From: Bacillus thuringiensis
GTDB taxonomy: Bacteria; Bacillota; Bacilli; Bacillales; Bacillaceae_G
Assembly (NCBI RefSeq): GCF_014932895.1
Contig: NZ_JACYOF010000004.1
Span: 248,001-312,000, forward strand
Length of the DNA: 64,000 nucleotides
Direction: 5' to 3'
In this document: in pieces, positions 19,684 through 28,514 of the stretch
Numbering within the stretch: position 1 is the first letter of the stretch
Layout of the letters: each line of letters opens with the position of its first letter
The notes under the pieces: generated by a model
Told to the model about the DNA's origin: nothing
The model's database searches: none
Seen by the model: the letters and a program-made list of their open reading frames with translations, nothing else
Position numbers and translations under genes: made by a program

Positions 19684-20283
19684 ATGAATTACACAGTATT
19701 TCAATGGTTTAATCATTTTGCTGGATCGTCCAAGCTATTAGATACGCTAATGATCGCTATTACAAATAGTGTTGCGTATGTGGCGATTCTGTTTATGCTT
19801 ATCTTATGGTTCCATAACGGAAAGAAAGAAAATGCGATTAGAAAACAATATACAGTTTTATATACGACGCTTTCAGTTATTATTGCATTACTAGTAAATG
19901 TTATCATTCACGCGGTATATGATCATCCGCGTCCTTTTGTATCACATGATGTACATCAATTAGTACCACATGCAGCAGATTCATCATTTGTTAGTGATCA
20001 TTCTGTGCTTGTATTTTCCATTGCATTCGTATTTATTCTTAGAGGAGAAAAACTTAAATATATCGCACTTATATGGGCTGTGTTAGTTGGCATATCACGT
20101 ATGTACGTAGGCGTCCATTATCCTCTAGATATACTGGGTGCAGTTTTCTTAACATTTATTACGAGCGGATTAGTCATGCAAAGTACACGTATGTTTGAAC
20201 CGATCGCGAAATTTGTTTTTAAAATGTATGCATTGGTAACAAAACGAATTCCTTTTTTAGCGAAATATAACCATATAGCTTAG
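19684..20283 (+). CDS. PAP2 undecaprenyl-diphosphatase (BcrC-like)
   Basis: PAP2-superfamily membrane phosphatase (199 residues) resembling BcrC, which dephosphorylates undecaprenyl diphosphate and gives bacitracin tolerance in Bacillus. Conserved motifs are YDHPRPF (motif 1), SFVSDHS (motif 2, SxDH form) and SRMYVGVHYPLDILGA (motif 3 with catalytic His). About five membrane helices are visible. AAGGAGAG precedes the ATG. The 245-base upstream gap holds a short palindrome ATGTAT-TCT-ATACAT (19478-19492) but no sigma-W/M promoter that I can defend. UppP at 55256 would do the same reaction with a different fold. Confidence 0.85.
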   Translation: MNYTVFQWFNHFAGSSKLLDTLMIAITNSVAYVAILFMLILWFHNGKKENAIRKQYTVLYTTLSVIIALLVNVIIHAVYDHPRPFVSHDVHQLVPHAADSSFVSDHSVLVFSIAFVFILRGEKLKYIALIWAVLVGISRMYVGVHYPLDILGAVFLTFITSGLVMQSTRMFEPIAKFVFKMYALVTKRIPFLAKYNHIA

Positions 20284-20316
20284 TCTTAAGAAACTACTAT
20301 TTGTAGGTTTGGTTTG

Positions 20317-20358
20317 AAAAAAGTTCCCACCTTGGATATCCATAGGGGGAACTTTTTT
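20317..20358 (+). terminator. Terminator after PAP2 gene
   Basis: AAAAAAGTTCCC and GGGGGAACTTTTTT arms around a TTGGATATCCAT centre. Confidence 0.85.
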
Positions 20359-20540
20359 ATTTTGAATAAAAGAATGGTATTGGAATCGAAAAGTTGAAAG
20401 AACTGTTGATTGTCAACAAGTTGTTCTACTAATTTGTGTAGGAAATATGAGTACGATAACGGTAGTAAAAGTAGCATTCTAATTGAGAATCGCAAATCCT
20501 TTTATTAAGGGGGGATTTTAAATATATAATAACAGTTAGT

Positions 20541-20645
20541 TTACGAAAAATAATGAAAAAGAAACGGTATTAATAATATAAGAATTACACCTACAACAGT
20601 CACGGATATAATTTTAATTATCTCTCTCTTTACATCTTTCTCCAA
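20541..20645 (-). CDS. Unannotated 34-residue single-helix membrane peptide
   Basis: A TTG-started reading frame behind a strong GGGAGGTG box, spaced 6 bases. It encodes a charged head (MEKDVKREIIKI), one hydrophobic helix (VVGVILILLIPFLF) and a short aromatic tail (HYFS). This is the normal plan of bacterial small membrane proteins. I do not recognise the family. It lies alone in the otherwise non-coding 860-base gap between the PAP2 gene and the second PBP gene; 20360-20540 holds nothing I can identify. A toxin-type or stress peptide is possible, but there is no direct evidence. Confidence 0.5.
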   Translation of the reverse strand: MEKDVKREIIKIISVTVVGVILILLIPFLFHYFS

Positions 20646-20748
20646 CAAAACACCTCCCGATTCATTTGAAAACCTATTGTAATAATACTATCACTTTATC
20701 CCTAATTTCCCCAATGGTAATATTCATGTTAAGTGCTTGTAGAAACTA

Positions 20749-20882
20749 TTTATTTAGAAAGTGAAGGATTGCTTTATCCCGCTATTGGTGGGAGTCTTAC
20801 TGCCCGTAAAAGCCCGATTGGTGCGGGCTGATAATCAGTGGGGGATGGACAAAACTCCCCACTGATTAAAGTTTCACTTTAT
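20749..20882. repeat. bcr1-like interspersed repeat flanked by TTTAT
   Basis: A ~124-base element (20754-20877) bounded by TTTAT at 20749-20753 and 20878-20882. It can fold: AGTGAAGGATT at one end faces AGTTTCACT at the other, AATCAGTGGGG faces CCCCACTGATT, and AAAGCCCG pairs with CGGGCT. A decayed relative is at 1744-1852. TTTAT flanks are what I recall for bcr1, a B. cereus-group repeat with mobile behaviour. It encodes nothing. Confidence 0.7.
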
Positions 20883-20973
20883 TTTTACAATCGAAATGAT
20901 TTTATTCTCTCTATACACGATAAAGGTTAATCCAACCTTATTTATAAAGTTGGATTTTCGTTTGAATATTCTT

Positions 20974-20994
20974 TAATTTCACGCACCGTATTTT
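20974..20994 (+). repeat. 21-bp direct repeat, copy 1 (upstream of PBP gene)
   Basis: The 21-bp sequence with core TTTCACGCACCGTATTTT recurs exactly at 23335-23355, so the two copies bracket the PBP gene at 21146-23284. Each lies 115-150 bases upstream of a start codon. Confidence 0.8.
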
Positions 20995-21145
20995 AAATAA
21001 AGAAAAAGTAAAAAACACAAACTACTTTCAAGTTGTTTTAAAGGAATTAAAAAGAAAACTTCGAAACATATATTATCGAAAATAAAAACTATACATTTAG
21101 TAACACAAATTTGCATTAATACATTGTACAGGAAAGGAGATAAAT

Positions 21146-23284
21146 ATGCATAAACTTCAAACAAATAAAGGCGCTCGTTATATGATGATTGTTTTTATTA
21201 TTTTGTTTCTTACTATGCTTTTACGTTTTTTTTACATTCAAGCAGTAGGGATTGTGCACAATGTTAATGTAAAGGATCTTGCGAATGAACAACAAAATAA
21301 AAATGGTGTATTGGAAGCGAATCGTGGCACAATTTATGATCAAAACGGGAATGTGCTAGTTCAAGATTCGACAACGTATCGAGTTGTTGTGAATTTAAAA
21401 GGAAAAGATAAAGTGAAAAGTAAAGATGAAACTGCACAACAATTAGCTGATGTGCTTGAAATTGATAAAGAAGACGTACTAAAAAATTTTCATGAGGGAC
21501 GTACACAAGTTGAAATTGGAAAAATTGGTCGGAACTTACCTAGAGAAACGAAGGAAAAAATTAAGAAATTAAAAATACCAGGTGTATCTTTTATGCCTGA
21601 AAAAGCAAGAGTGTATCCAAATGAAGATTTTGCATCCTATATACTTGGTTTTGCTAGGCCAGATGATAAAGGAAATACAGAAGGAAAATTTGGACTTGAA
21701 AAAAGTTTGGATAAATATTTGCGATCTACAAACGGGAATGTAGAATATGTAGGCTCACGAAGGGGTATTCCACTTACAAATGATATAGGGAAAGTAGAAC
21801 CTGCTAAAAATGGAAATAACGTATACCTTACTCTTGATAAACAAATTAATAGTTTTTTAGAAGAGGCAATGAATAAGGCGCAACAACACTATGATCCTAC
21901 TATGTTGGTCGGAATTATTGCGGATCCAAAAACGGGTAAGGTGTTAGCGATGTCTAGTAAACCTAGTTTTAATCCGAATATGGGAGATATCGAATATTTT
22001 TTAAATGATCCAATTGCAAACGCATATGAACCAGGTTCAACTATGAAAGTATTTACGTTAGCTGCCGCCATTAATGAAGGGGTATATAATGGGAAAGAAT
22101 ATTTTCAATCAGGAAAATATTCAGTTGGTTCAGCAGATATAAAAGATCATAATGGTGGATTTGGATGGGGCTCAATTACATTTGATGAAGGATTTGAAAG
22201 GTCCTCAAACGTGGCTTTTTCTATTTTAGAAGATCAGTTATTGAAACCGAATAAATTTAAGCAATACATGAATGAATTTGGATTCAATCAAAAAACAGGA
22301 ATAGATTTACCTGGAGAAAGTAAAAATACATTATTATTAAACACACAAATTCAACAAGTTACAACTTCTTTCGGACAAGGTTCAACAGTAACTCCTATTC
22401 AATTAATTCAAGCAGCTACTGCAATAGCAAATGACGGAAAAATGATGCAACCATATATCGTTGATAAAGTTGTAAATCCAGCTAACAAACAAGTTATTAT
22501 GGAAAATCAACCGAAAGAGATTGGGAATCCGATAAAAAAAGAAACAGCAGAGAAGGTAAGAAGTTTAATGGAGCGTGTAATAACGTCTTCAAAAGGAACT
22601 GGCACAATGTATAAAGTGGATGGCTATCCGATTGGTGGTAAAACAGGAACAGCACAAATCCCGAATCCTGAAAACGGACGATATATGGAAGGAAAAGAAA
22701 ATTATATTTTTTCATTTTTAGGGATGGCTCCGATTGATGAACCAGAGTTAATTGTATATTTAGCTATTAAACAACCGAAATTAAAGGGAGATGAGTATGG
22801 GGCTCAGCCTCTTGCTGAAATATTTAAACCGGTTATGAAAAATAGTCTTGAATATTTAAAGGTGAAACCATATACAGAAAAACAAATGACAGATGCAACG
22901 AAGCAATCTCAATTAAAAGTACAAAGTTATGTAAATCAATCGATGGATACAGTAGAAAAAAGTGCAGAAAAAGAGAAACTTCAGCCGGTAATATTAGGTG
23001 AAGGAAAGATAATAAAACAATATCCACAATCCGGCGAGGTAATGAGTAAAGGAGATCGTATATTTCTATTAGGGAATAATGCAAAAATGCCAAATTTAAA
23101 AGGTTGGTCCATGCATGATGTTATGTATTTCTCTAAGCTATTGAAATTAGATTTGAAAACTTCAGGTACGGGCTATGTAACGAGTCAAAGTATTGAAAAG
23201 GGGCAAGATTTACGTGTAGGAGATACTTTAGATTTAGAATTAGAACCACCGCTACAACCGTTAACAGAGGCGAATACGAATTAA
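21146..23284 (+). CDS. Class B penicillin-binding protein with PASTA-like tail
   Basis: Monofunctional transpeptidase (712 residues) of the PBP2B/PBP2x/SpoVD type, acting in septal or spore peptidoglycan synthesis. It has an N-terminal anchor (MMIVFIILFLTMLLRFFYIQAVG) and a dimerisation domain with NRGTIYDQNGN. The transpeptidase domain carries STMK (Ser298), SSN and KTGT (Lys499). After about residue 590 there are two PASTA-like repeats (GEGKIIKQYPQSGEVMSKG and MPNLKGWSMHDVM). The RBS is AAAGGAG. It is not in the dcw cluster context, so it is an accessory paralogue. A terminator follows, and a 21-bp direct repeat flanks the gene. Confidence 0.88.
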   Translation: MHKLQTNKGARYMMIVFIILFLTMLLRFFYIQAVGIVHNVNVKDLANEQQNKNGVLEANRGTIYDQNGNVLVQDSTTYRVVVNLKGKDKVKSKDETAQQLADVLEIDKEDVLKNFHEGRTQVEIGKIGRNLPRETKEKIKKLKIPGVSFMPEKARVYPNEDFASYILGFARPDDKGNTEGKFGLEKSLDKYLRSTNGNVEYVGSRRGIPLTNDIGKVEPAKNGNNVYLTLDKQINSFLEEAMNKAQQHYDPTMLVGIIADPKTGKVLAMSSKPSFNPNMGDIEYFLNDPIANAYEPGSTMKVFTLAAAINEGVYNGKEYFQSGKYSVGSADIKDHNGGFGWGSITFDEGFERSSNVAFSILEDQLLKPNKFKQYMNEFGFNQKTGIDLPGESKNTLLLNTQIQQVTTSFGQGSTVTPIQLIQAATAIANDGKMMQPYIVDKVVNPANKQVIMENQPKEIGNPIKKETAEKVRSLMERVITSSKGTGTMYKVDGYPIGGKTGTAQIPNPENGRYMEGKENYIFSFLGMAPIDEPELIVYLAIKQPKLKGDEYGAQPLAEIFKPVMKNSLEYLKVKPYTEKQMTDATKQSQLKVQSYVNQSMDTVEKSAEKEKLQPVILGEGKIIKQYPQSGEVMSKGDRIFLLGNNAKMPNLKGWSMHDVMYFSKLLKLDLKTSGTGYVTSQSIEKGQDLRVGDTLDLELEPPLQPLTEANTN

Positions 23285-23295
23285 TTAAAATTTTG

Positions 23296-23322
23296 AAAGA
23301 GCCAATTAACGGCTCTTTTTAT
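23296..23322 (+). terminator. Terminator after second PBP gene
   Basis: AAAGAGCC AATTAAC GGCTCTTTTT. Confidence 0.9.
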
Positions 23323-23334
23323 TGCGGAAACGAG

Positions 23335-23355
23335 TAATTTCACGCACCGTATTTT
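23335..23355 (+). repeat. 21-bp direct repeat, copy 2 (upstream of tetR gene)
   Basis: Exact second copy of the 20974-20994 sequence, between the PBP terminator and the TetR gene. Confidence 0.8.
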
Positions 23356-23420
23356 TCAGGAAAAATAATAAATAAGGATGTTTAACAGTTACTAAAACAA
23401 AAAAACTTACATATATTGAA

Positions 23421-23439
23421 ATTAGAACGATTGTTCAAT
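23421..23439. promoter_or_regulatory. Operator-like palindrome upstream of TetR gene
   Basis: ATTAGAACGATTGTTCAAT is an inverted repeat with arms GAAC/GTTC plus outer A/T matches. It lies 31 bases before the TTG start of a TetR gene, the usual place for an autoregulatory TetR operator. Confidence 0.55.
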
Positions 23440-23469
23440 TTTTGTATTAAAAGATAAAAGGAGTCTACA

Positions 23470-24066
23470 TTGAATAAAAGACGATACGATAGCGATTTAG
23501 CTAAAGAAATAATAGCAAAAAAAGCAACAGAGTTATTTTCCTTAAAAGGATACACAAGAACCTCAATTGATAATATTGCGAAAGCCTCTGGTTATAGCAA
23601 GGGACATATATATTATCATTATAAAAATAAAGAAGAGCTATTTGTTTATTTAGCTAAAGACAGTATGAGAAACTGGCATGAAAAATGGGAAATAACAGAA
23701 AAACATTACACAACCGCTACTAGGAAATTATATGGAATGGCTAAATTTGTATTATATAATTACAAAACGCCGTTATTAAGAGCCGGGCAAGAACTTGCTT
23801 CTGATCCGAGTACGAATCCTTCTACAGTTCAACAACTATACGGTTTAGCTATTGTTCCTTTAACCGCATATCGAAGGGTTTTAGAGGAAGGTATAAAAAG
23901 TGGAGAGTTTTATATAAAAAATGTTGAAAGCTCAAGTCTTTTATTAGGATCTTGGTTAGGTGGATTATGCCAATTCATTCATTCAATTGAAAGTGAGAAA
24001 TTAGAACCTTTATTTGAAGAAGCAATTACAATTTTTTTACTCCCTATTTCAAACAAACTTATTTAA
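23470..24066 (+). CDS. TetR-family transcriptional regulator
   Basis: TetR-family repressor (198 residues). The N-terminal helix-turn-helix reads KKATELFSLKGYTRTSIDNIAKASGYSKGHIYYHYKNKEELF in pieces typical of the YerO/YfiR-type group; the C-terminal ligand domain has no recognisable ligand signature. It starts at TTG 23470 behind AAAGGAG, the only in-frame start giving the complete HTH. It lies between a PBP gene and a GDSL esterase gene on the same strand, 50 bases before the latter, which may be its target. The palindrome just upstream suggests autoregulation. Confidence 0.88.
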   Translation: MNKRRYDSDLAKEIIAKKATELFSLKGYTRTSIDNIAKASGYSKGHIYYHYKNKEELFVYLAKDSMRNWHEKWEITEKHYTTATRKLYGMAKFVLYNYKTPLLRAGQELASDPSTNPSTVQQLYGLAIVPLTAYRRVLEEGIKSGEFYIKNVESSSLLLGSWLGGLCQFIHSIESEKLEPLFEEAITIFLLPISNKLI

Positions 24067-24116
24067 CACTCTTACATCTTTTATTCCATTTATTTATGGA
24101 AGGAGAGTCCTGTGTA

Positions 24117-24794
24117 ATGAAAATAGGATTATATGGAGATAGCTTAACAGAAGGAAGGCCAGGTATTTCATTTTATAACATATTAACTGAAGAATTTCCG
24201 AATGATACATTATACAATCTTGGTAAACCAGGCGAAACGGTTATAAGCTTAACAAAACGAGTAACCTCCCAAATATCAAAAAATCATTTTGATATTTCTT
24301 TCTTATGGATTGGTGTAAATGATATTTATGCAAAACTATTAAAGGTAAAAGCAAATCCAGTAATATCAAATGAATTGGAATTCCAAGAACAATATAAGCT
24401 ATTGCTTGAGAGAATTATGAGCCACTCCAACATAGTCGTTGCAGTATCGCCTACAATTGTTGGAGAAAATATAAAAAGTGAATGGAATAAGCAAATAAAG
24501 GTATTAGGAAACACTATTTTTACACTATCAAAACAATATGAAAATGTATTGTATCTTGATTTATATAATGAATGTGTATCATTACTCGAAAATAATACCC
24601 CATCTGAATATATAGCAACTAACCCGATAAAGATAATGTGGGAAGCTTTATGCTTAAAAAAACAAGAAAAAATAGATCTTATATCACAAAAAAGAGGATT
24701 ATATTTGACCCTAGATGGAGTGCATTTTAATAGTAAAGGCGCCGCATTGGTTGCTGATCAATATGCTAAAATAATTCATTTAATAAAGAAATAA
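24117..24794 (+). CDS. GDSL/SGNH-family esterase
   Basis: SGNH hydrolase (225 residues), a small esterase or lipase-type enzyme. Block I is GLYGDSLTEGRPG (nucleophile Ser8/9), block III is IGVNDIY (Asn) and block V is DGVHFNSKGAALVADQY (Asp-x-x-His). There is no signal peptide, so it is probably cytoplasmic. I chose ATG 24117 since GGAAGGAGAG lies 9 bases upstream; the in-frame ATG at 24096 lies upstream of that box and is not preceded by one. Its place right after the TetR gene suggests co-expression. The acyl substrate is unknown. Confidence 0.85.
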   Translation: MKIGLYGDSLTEGRPGISFYNILTEEFPNDTLYNLGKPGETVISLTKRVTSQISKNHFDISFLWIGVNDIYAKLLKVKANPVISNELEFQEQYKLLLERIMSHSNIVVAVSPTIVGENIKSEWNKQIKVLGNTIFTLSKQYENVLYLDLYNECVSLLENNTPSEYIATNPIKIMWEALCLKKQEKIDLISQKRGLYLTLDGVHFNSKGAALVADQYAKIIHLIKK

Positions 24795-24867
24795 TTGTAT
24801 TGTGATACGTTAATCTCCTTACACTCGTCCGTATGCATGATATGTATAAACAACAGGAGGTTTTTAT

Positions 24868-25399
24868 ATGGATGAACAAAGAGTCGCAATTATAACCGGC
24901 GGAGCTTCTGGTATCGGTAAAGCTTTAGCCATTTTATGGAACACAAGCGGCTTACCAATTCATGAAAAAACAAGGGTTTGGTCATATCATTAACACTGCA
25001 TCTGCAACTGGTTTAGGACCTGCTCCGCTTTGTACTGCATATGCAACAACAAAACATGCTATTGTAGGTTTAACAACTTCATTACATTATGAGGCAGAAG
25101 AATATGGTGTAAATGTAAGTGTGCTTTGTCCGACTTTTGTAGATACACCTATTTTTGAAAAGTCAATTGCGATTAATATGAATAAGGATCACATTATAGA
25201 ACAACTAAAAACAAATAAGCCAATACCGGCTGACAAGTTTGCTGAAATTGTACTGAAAGCTATTCATAAAAATAAATTAGTGATATGTCCAATGCCATTA
25301 AAAAAAACAATGGATGTATTTTTCACTATATTTCCTTATTTTCATAAAAAACTAATGCGTTTTGTATGCCGAATTGGAAGAAAAGCAAAAATGACATAA
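24868..25399 (+). pseudogene. Short-chain dehydrogenase (SDR) pseudogene with internal deletion
   Basis: The remaining 5' part has an intact RBS (CAGGAGG) and the NAD-binding start AIITGGASGIGKALA. Immediately after, the sequence jumps to a region normally about 90 residues further on: YGTQAAYQFMKKQGFGHIINTAS in a different frame. This continues through the catalytic Tyr-Lys (AYATTKHA) to a normal C terminus. A central segment of roughly 270 bases is missing and the frame is broken at the join near 24930. A product from ATG 24962 would lack the cofactor fold, so the gene is very likely dead. Confidence 0.88.
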
Positions 25400-25469
25400 T
25401 AATAAATATCTAATTATTTCTTATTTACAGTTAAATGTAGTTGTGATAATATGGAAAAAATCAAATGCA

Positions 25470-25752
25470 GTGAAGAGAAGAGTAAATAAAATGAATTTTT
25501 CACAGAGAGCTCCACTTAGCTGAAAAGGAGTAAAAATTCTTTATTGAACCAAGCCTCTGAGCAGCACATTGGAACCTTTTATAAGGGGGATGGTGTGACA
25601 GGAGCTCCTGTTATAGAGCTAAGGTATAAGCATGAAAATAATGCAGTACCTGATAAGGTTAATATGGCGACATATTAATAAACTAGGGTGGCACCGCGAT
25701 GATAAATCTCGTCCCTAAGACTATAAGTCTTGGGGGTGAGATTTTTTTATTG
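25470..25752 (+). promoter_or_regulatory. T-box riboswitch leader
   Basis: Clear T-box leader. AGTA (25481) faces GAA (25546) in the specifier loop, closed by AATAAA/TTTATT. GCTG (25519) is the GNTG element, and the T-box AGGGTGGCACCGCG is at 25685-25698. It is followed by a terminator stem AAATCTC...GAGATTT plus T-run (25704-25748). The specifier is CCA, CAA or a neighbouring triplet in GAACCAAG (25546-25553). TGGC in the T-box predicts discriminator base G on the tRNA, which favours Gln or Asn over Pro or Thr. It controls the MFS gene at 25785. Confidence 0.93.
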
Positions 25753-25784
25753 GTTTAAATCAATTTAGAAAGCGGGGACCTACA

Positions 25785-27023
25785 GTGAAAAAAATACTTA
25801 AAGATTGGAAATATCCTTTATTATTACTATCCGGAGTTGGTATTGCGAATTTAGGTGCATGGATTTACTTAATAGCACTGAATATACTTGTCTATAATAT
25901 GGGAGGCTCAGCCTTAGCTGTTGCTACTTTATATGTGATTAAACCATTAGCTACTTTATTTACAAATGCTTGGTCAGGAAGTATGATTGACCGTTTAAAC
26001 AAACGGAAGTTAATGATTCACCTCGATATATATCGTGTAGTATTTATCGCTATTTTACCATTGCTTCCATCACTTTGGGTTGTTTATGTATGCGTATTCT
26101 TTATAAGTATGGCCAGTGCGATTTATGAGCCGACTGCTATGACATATATGACGAAATTAATTCCAACTGAGCAAAGACAACGGTTCAACTCACTACGTAG
26201 TTTAATAGGATCTGGTGCATCTTTAATTGGTCCAGCTGTTGCGGGCGTATTATTGATCGCGGGTACACCAGGGTTTGCTATTTATATGAATGCTATAGCA
26301 TTTCTGTTATCAGGATTAATTACATTACTTTTACCTAATCTTGATAAAAAAGAAGATTCTAATTCACCTAGTAATACATTATCTATTTCAGTATTAAAAA
26401 AAGATTGGAGCACCGTTTTAAATTTCAGTAGAAAATATGTGTATGTTGTATGTGTTTACTTCTTGTTTCAAGGGATGATGGTAATAGTAACTGCTACTGA
26501 TTCACTTGAATTATCGTTTGCGAAAGAAGTTTTATTGTTAACAGATAGTGAGTACGGTTTCCTAGTTAGTATCGCTGGATCGGGTTTTATTATAGGTGCA
26601 ATAACTAATACAATTTTGTCGGGAAAACTAGCACCTTCATTTCTAATTGGAATAGGATCATTATTTATAGCAACCGGATATTTGATTTATGCTTTTTCAA
26701 ATGAGTTTTTAATAGCTGCTATTGGATTCTCTATTTTATCTTTCTCTATGGCTTATGCAAATACAGGATTTTACACATTTTATCAAAATAACGTTCCTGT
26801 TTATATGATGGGACGAATTGGGAGTATATATGGACTACTTATTGCCGTGGTAACAATTTTTATTACAATACTGTTCGGTATTGCAACTCAATTCATTTCC
26901 ATTCAGAATGTAGTCATTGTAGGAGTAGTTGTAATGTTATTTATATCTATCTTATTGTGTGTGTTTACTTTATTGCCATCGAAATCTAAGGTATATTCGG
27001 CTGAATCAATAGATACAAAATAA
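25785..27023 (+). CDS. MFS transporter under T-box control
   Basis: Major facilitator superfamily permease (412 residues) with about 12 hydrophobic segments. It shows the MFS motif region NAWSGSMIDRLNKRKLM after TM2 and a long inter-domain loop around NLDKKEDSNSPSN. It resembles MFS_3-type exporters. The start is GTG 25785, 37 bases after the T-box terminator, with a weak AGCGGGGA box. Control by an uncharged tRNA implies a link to one amino acid: either uptake or export of that amino acid or a relative. The amino acid is unresolved, so the substrate is open. Confidence 0.85.
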   Translation: MKKILKDWKYPLLLLSGVGIANLGAWIYLIALNILVYNMGGSALAVATLYVIKPLATLFTNAWSGSMIDRLNKRKLMIHLDIYRVVFIAILPLLPSLWVVYVCVFFISMASAIYEPTAMTYMTKLIPTEQRQRFNSLRSLIGSGASLIGPAVAGVLLIAGTPGFAIYMNAIAFLLSGLITLLLPNLDKKEDSNSPSNTLSISVLKKDWSTVLNFSRKYVYVVCVYFLFQGMMVIVTATDSLELSFAKEVLLLTDSEYGFLVSIAGSGFIIGAITNTILSGKLAPSFLIGIGSLFIATGYLIYAFSNEFLIAAIGFSILSFSMAYANTGFYTFYQNNVPVYMMGRIGSIYGLLIAVVTIFITILFGIATQFISIQNVVIVGVVVMLFISILLCVFTLLPSKSKVYSAESIDTK

Positions 27024-27099
27024 TTTTTGGGTGTAGAATTTATTGATAAATAAACGGTTAAAAGGGTTCATAAATGTGCTTGTTTTGAATAAAGGTACT

Positions 27100-27133
27100 A
27101 AAAGACGTACGAGTAAAAAGTACGTCTTTTTAC
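27100..27133 (+). terminator. Terminator after MFS gene
   Basis: AAAAGACGTAC GAGTAAAAA GTACGTCTTTTT. Confidence 0.9.
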
Positions 27134-27272
27134 TTTTATTAATAATGCTTAAGACTGGTGATAATTTAGATTCAATATTTTATCATTTAAAGTAGCTATT
27201 TCATTTCAAACATGGAAAAAAGAGAGGAGAATATAATTGTTTATGGAAAACTTGTAATTAGGGGGAATTTCA

Positions 27273-27728
27273 TTGGATATTATTGTTGTTATTCTTATTA
27301 TTGTTTTAATGCAAGGTAAAGAACGAAAAGTGAAAATAAATCGCATTTGGCTCGTTCCAGCTTTGTTGTGCTTTGTAACAGTTCAGTCCATTGTTCATAT
27401 GGGGCAAGTAACTTTGCTGCAAGGACTACTGTTCGTTGTAATGCTTGGAATTGGTTTAGACCTTGGAATTATACGGGGGAAAGTTTTAACATTTCGATTA
27501 GATAGTGAAACAGGTCATGTACTACGGAAAGGAAATTGGTTAAGTACCATTATTCTTCTTGTGATTTTAGGCGCAAAAATTTTTATTAAGCAAAGTATGT
27601 TTACAGGCAGTACACACCATACATTAATGGTTGTAACGAATGCCTTCTTATGTATTACATTAGGTACCGTGATTAGTAGACGATATTATATTTGGAAAAA
27701 ATATAATGAATTAACACAAAAAGTGTAA
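27273..27728 (+). CDS. DUF1453/CcdC-like membrane protein
   Basis: Small integral membrane protein (151 residues) with about four hydrophobic helices (starting IIVVILIIVLMQG) and a basic loop VKINRIWLVPALL. This is the plan of DUF1453/CcdC-type proteins. The TTG start is preceded by AGGGGGAA. No catalytic motif is visible. It is monocistronic. Its role is unknown; the family name is from general resemblance only. Confidence 0.6.
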   Translation: MDIIVVILIIVLMQGKERKVKINRIWLVPALLCFVTVQSIVHMGQVTLLQGLLFVVMLGIGLDLGIIRGKVLTFRLDSETGHVLRKGNWLSTIILLVILGAKIFIKQSMFTGSTHHTLMVVTNAFLCITLGTVISRRYYIWKKYNELTQKV

Positions 27729-27807
27729 ATACATTTATCCCTTGTTTAACAATACTGTGAATGGTAATACTAAATAACATTGAATTTTTACAACAAGGGA
27801 TGATAAT

Positions 27808-28314
27808 ATGATATTCATTTACACAGATTTCGGCGGGACACACACAACGTCACTAGCTGCAGCGTATCATTTAAATAAATTACCAACTGATCGGAAGTTA
27901 ACGAAAGAAGAAATATTAAATGTAGATTACTTCAATAAATTAAAAACAGAAGATATGGGAAAGATTATTTTTCATGGACAAGATGAGTATGGGAATCCGG
28001 TTTACACTATTGGATGCGGCGCATCAAAAGTTGTTGTACCTGCAATGAAGCATTTAGGTGAGATTCTGCAAAAACATTATCAAAATCATGATAAAATCAT
28101 TTTTTCTAATACATCACCAACAGTTCCTTTGCCCATGACTTTAGGAGGTCTGTTTTCTAGAAGATTACATATAGACTTTATCGGTGTTCCATTACTCGTA
28201 TGGGGAGCAAAGATTTGCTGCGATAACATACAGCGGCTTGTCAGTTATACGAAAGAAGCTGGGCGGTTGACGAATGATTATGTTGTAATTTTAGAAAATG
28301 AAACTTTTAAATAA
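27808..28314 (+). CDS. DUF3189-family protein
   Basis: Conserved Bacillus protein (168 residues) of the DUF3189 type: IFIYTDFGGTHTTSLAAAYHL at the start, IGCGASKVVVPAMKHLG in the middle and GVPLLVWGAKICC late in the chain. No membrane segments. The first motif looks like a phosphate- or nucleotide-binding loop variant, but no function is established that I know of. The RBS is CAAGGGATG. A terminator follows. Confidence 0.7.
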   Translation: MIFIYTDFGGTHTTSLAAAYHLNKLPTDRKLTKEEILNVDYFNKLKTEDMGKIIFHGQDEYGNPVYTIGCGASKVVVPAMKHLGEILQKHYQNHDKIIFSNTSPTVPLPMTLGGLFSRRLHIDFIGVPLLVWGAKICCDNIQRLVSYTKEAGRLTNDYVVILENETFK

Positions 28315-28324
28315 TGTATGATAA

Positions 28325-28362
28325 GAAGAAAATCGAGCAAATGCTTTGATTTTCTTTTTTTA
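28325..28362 (+). terminator. Terminator after DUF3189 gene
   Basis: AAGAAAATCGAGCA and TGCTTTGATTTTCTT arms with a T-run. Confidence 0.85.
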
Positions 28363-28514
28363 TTAGTGAAATAGACAAGAAATAGTCACATTTAATATTT
28401 ATCCACTATAGCCAAAACAATAAAGTCCTGTTACTATTACAGGGATATTCTCTTTTCATAACATAAATATATAGAAAAATTAGAAAAGAGGAATTGAATT
28501 AAGGGAGGAACAAC

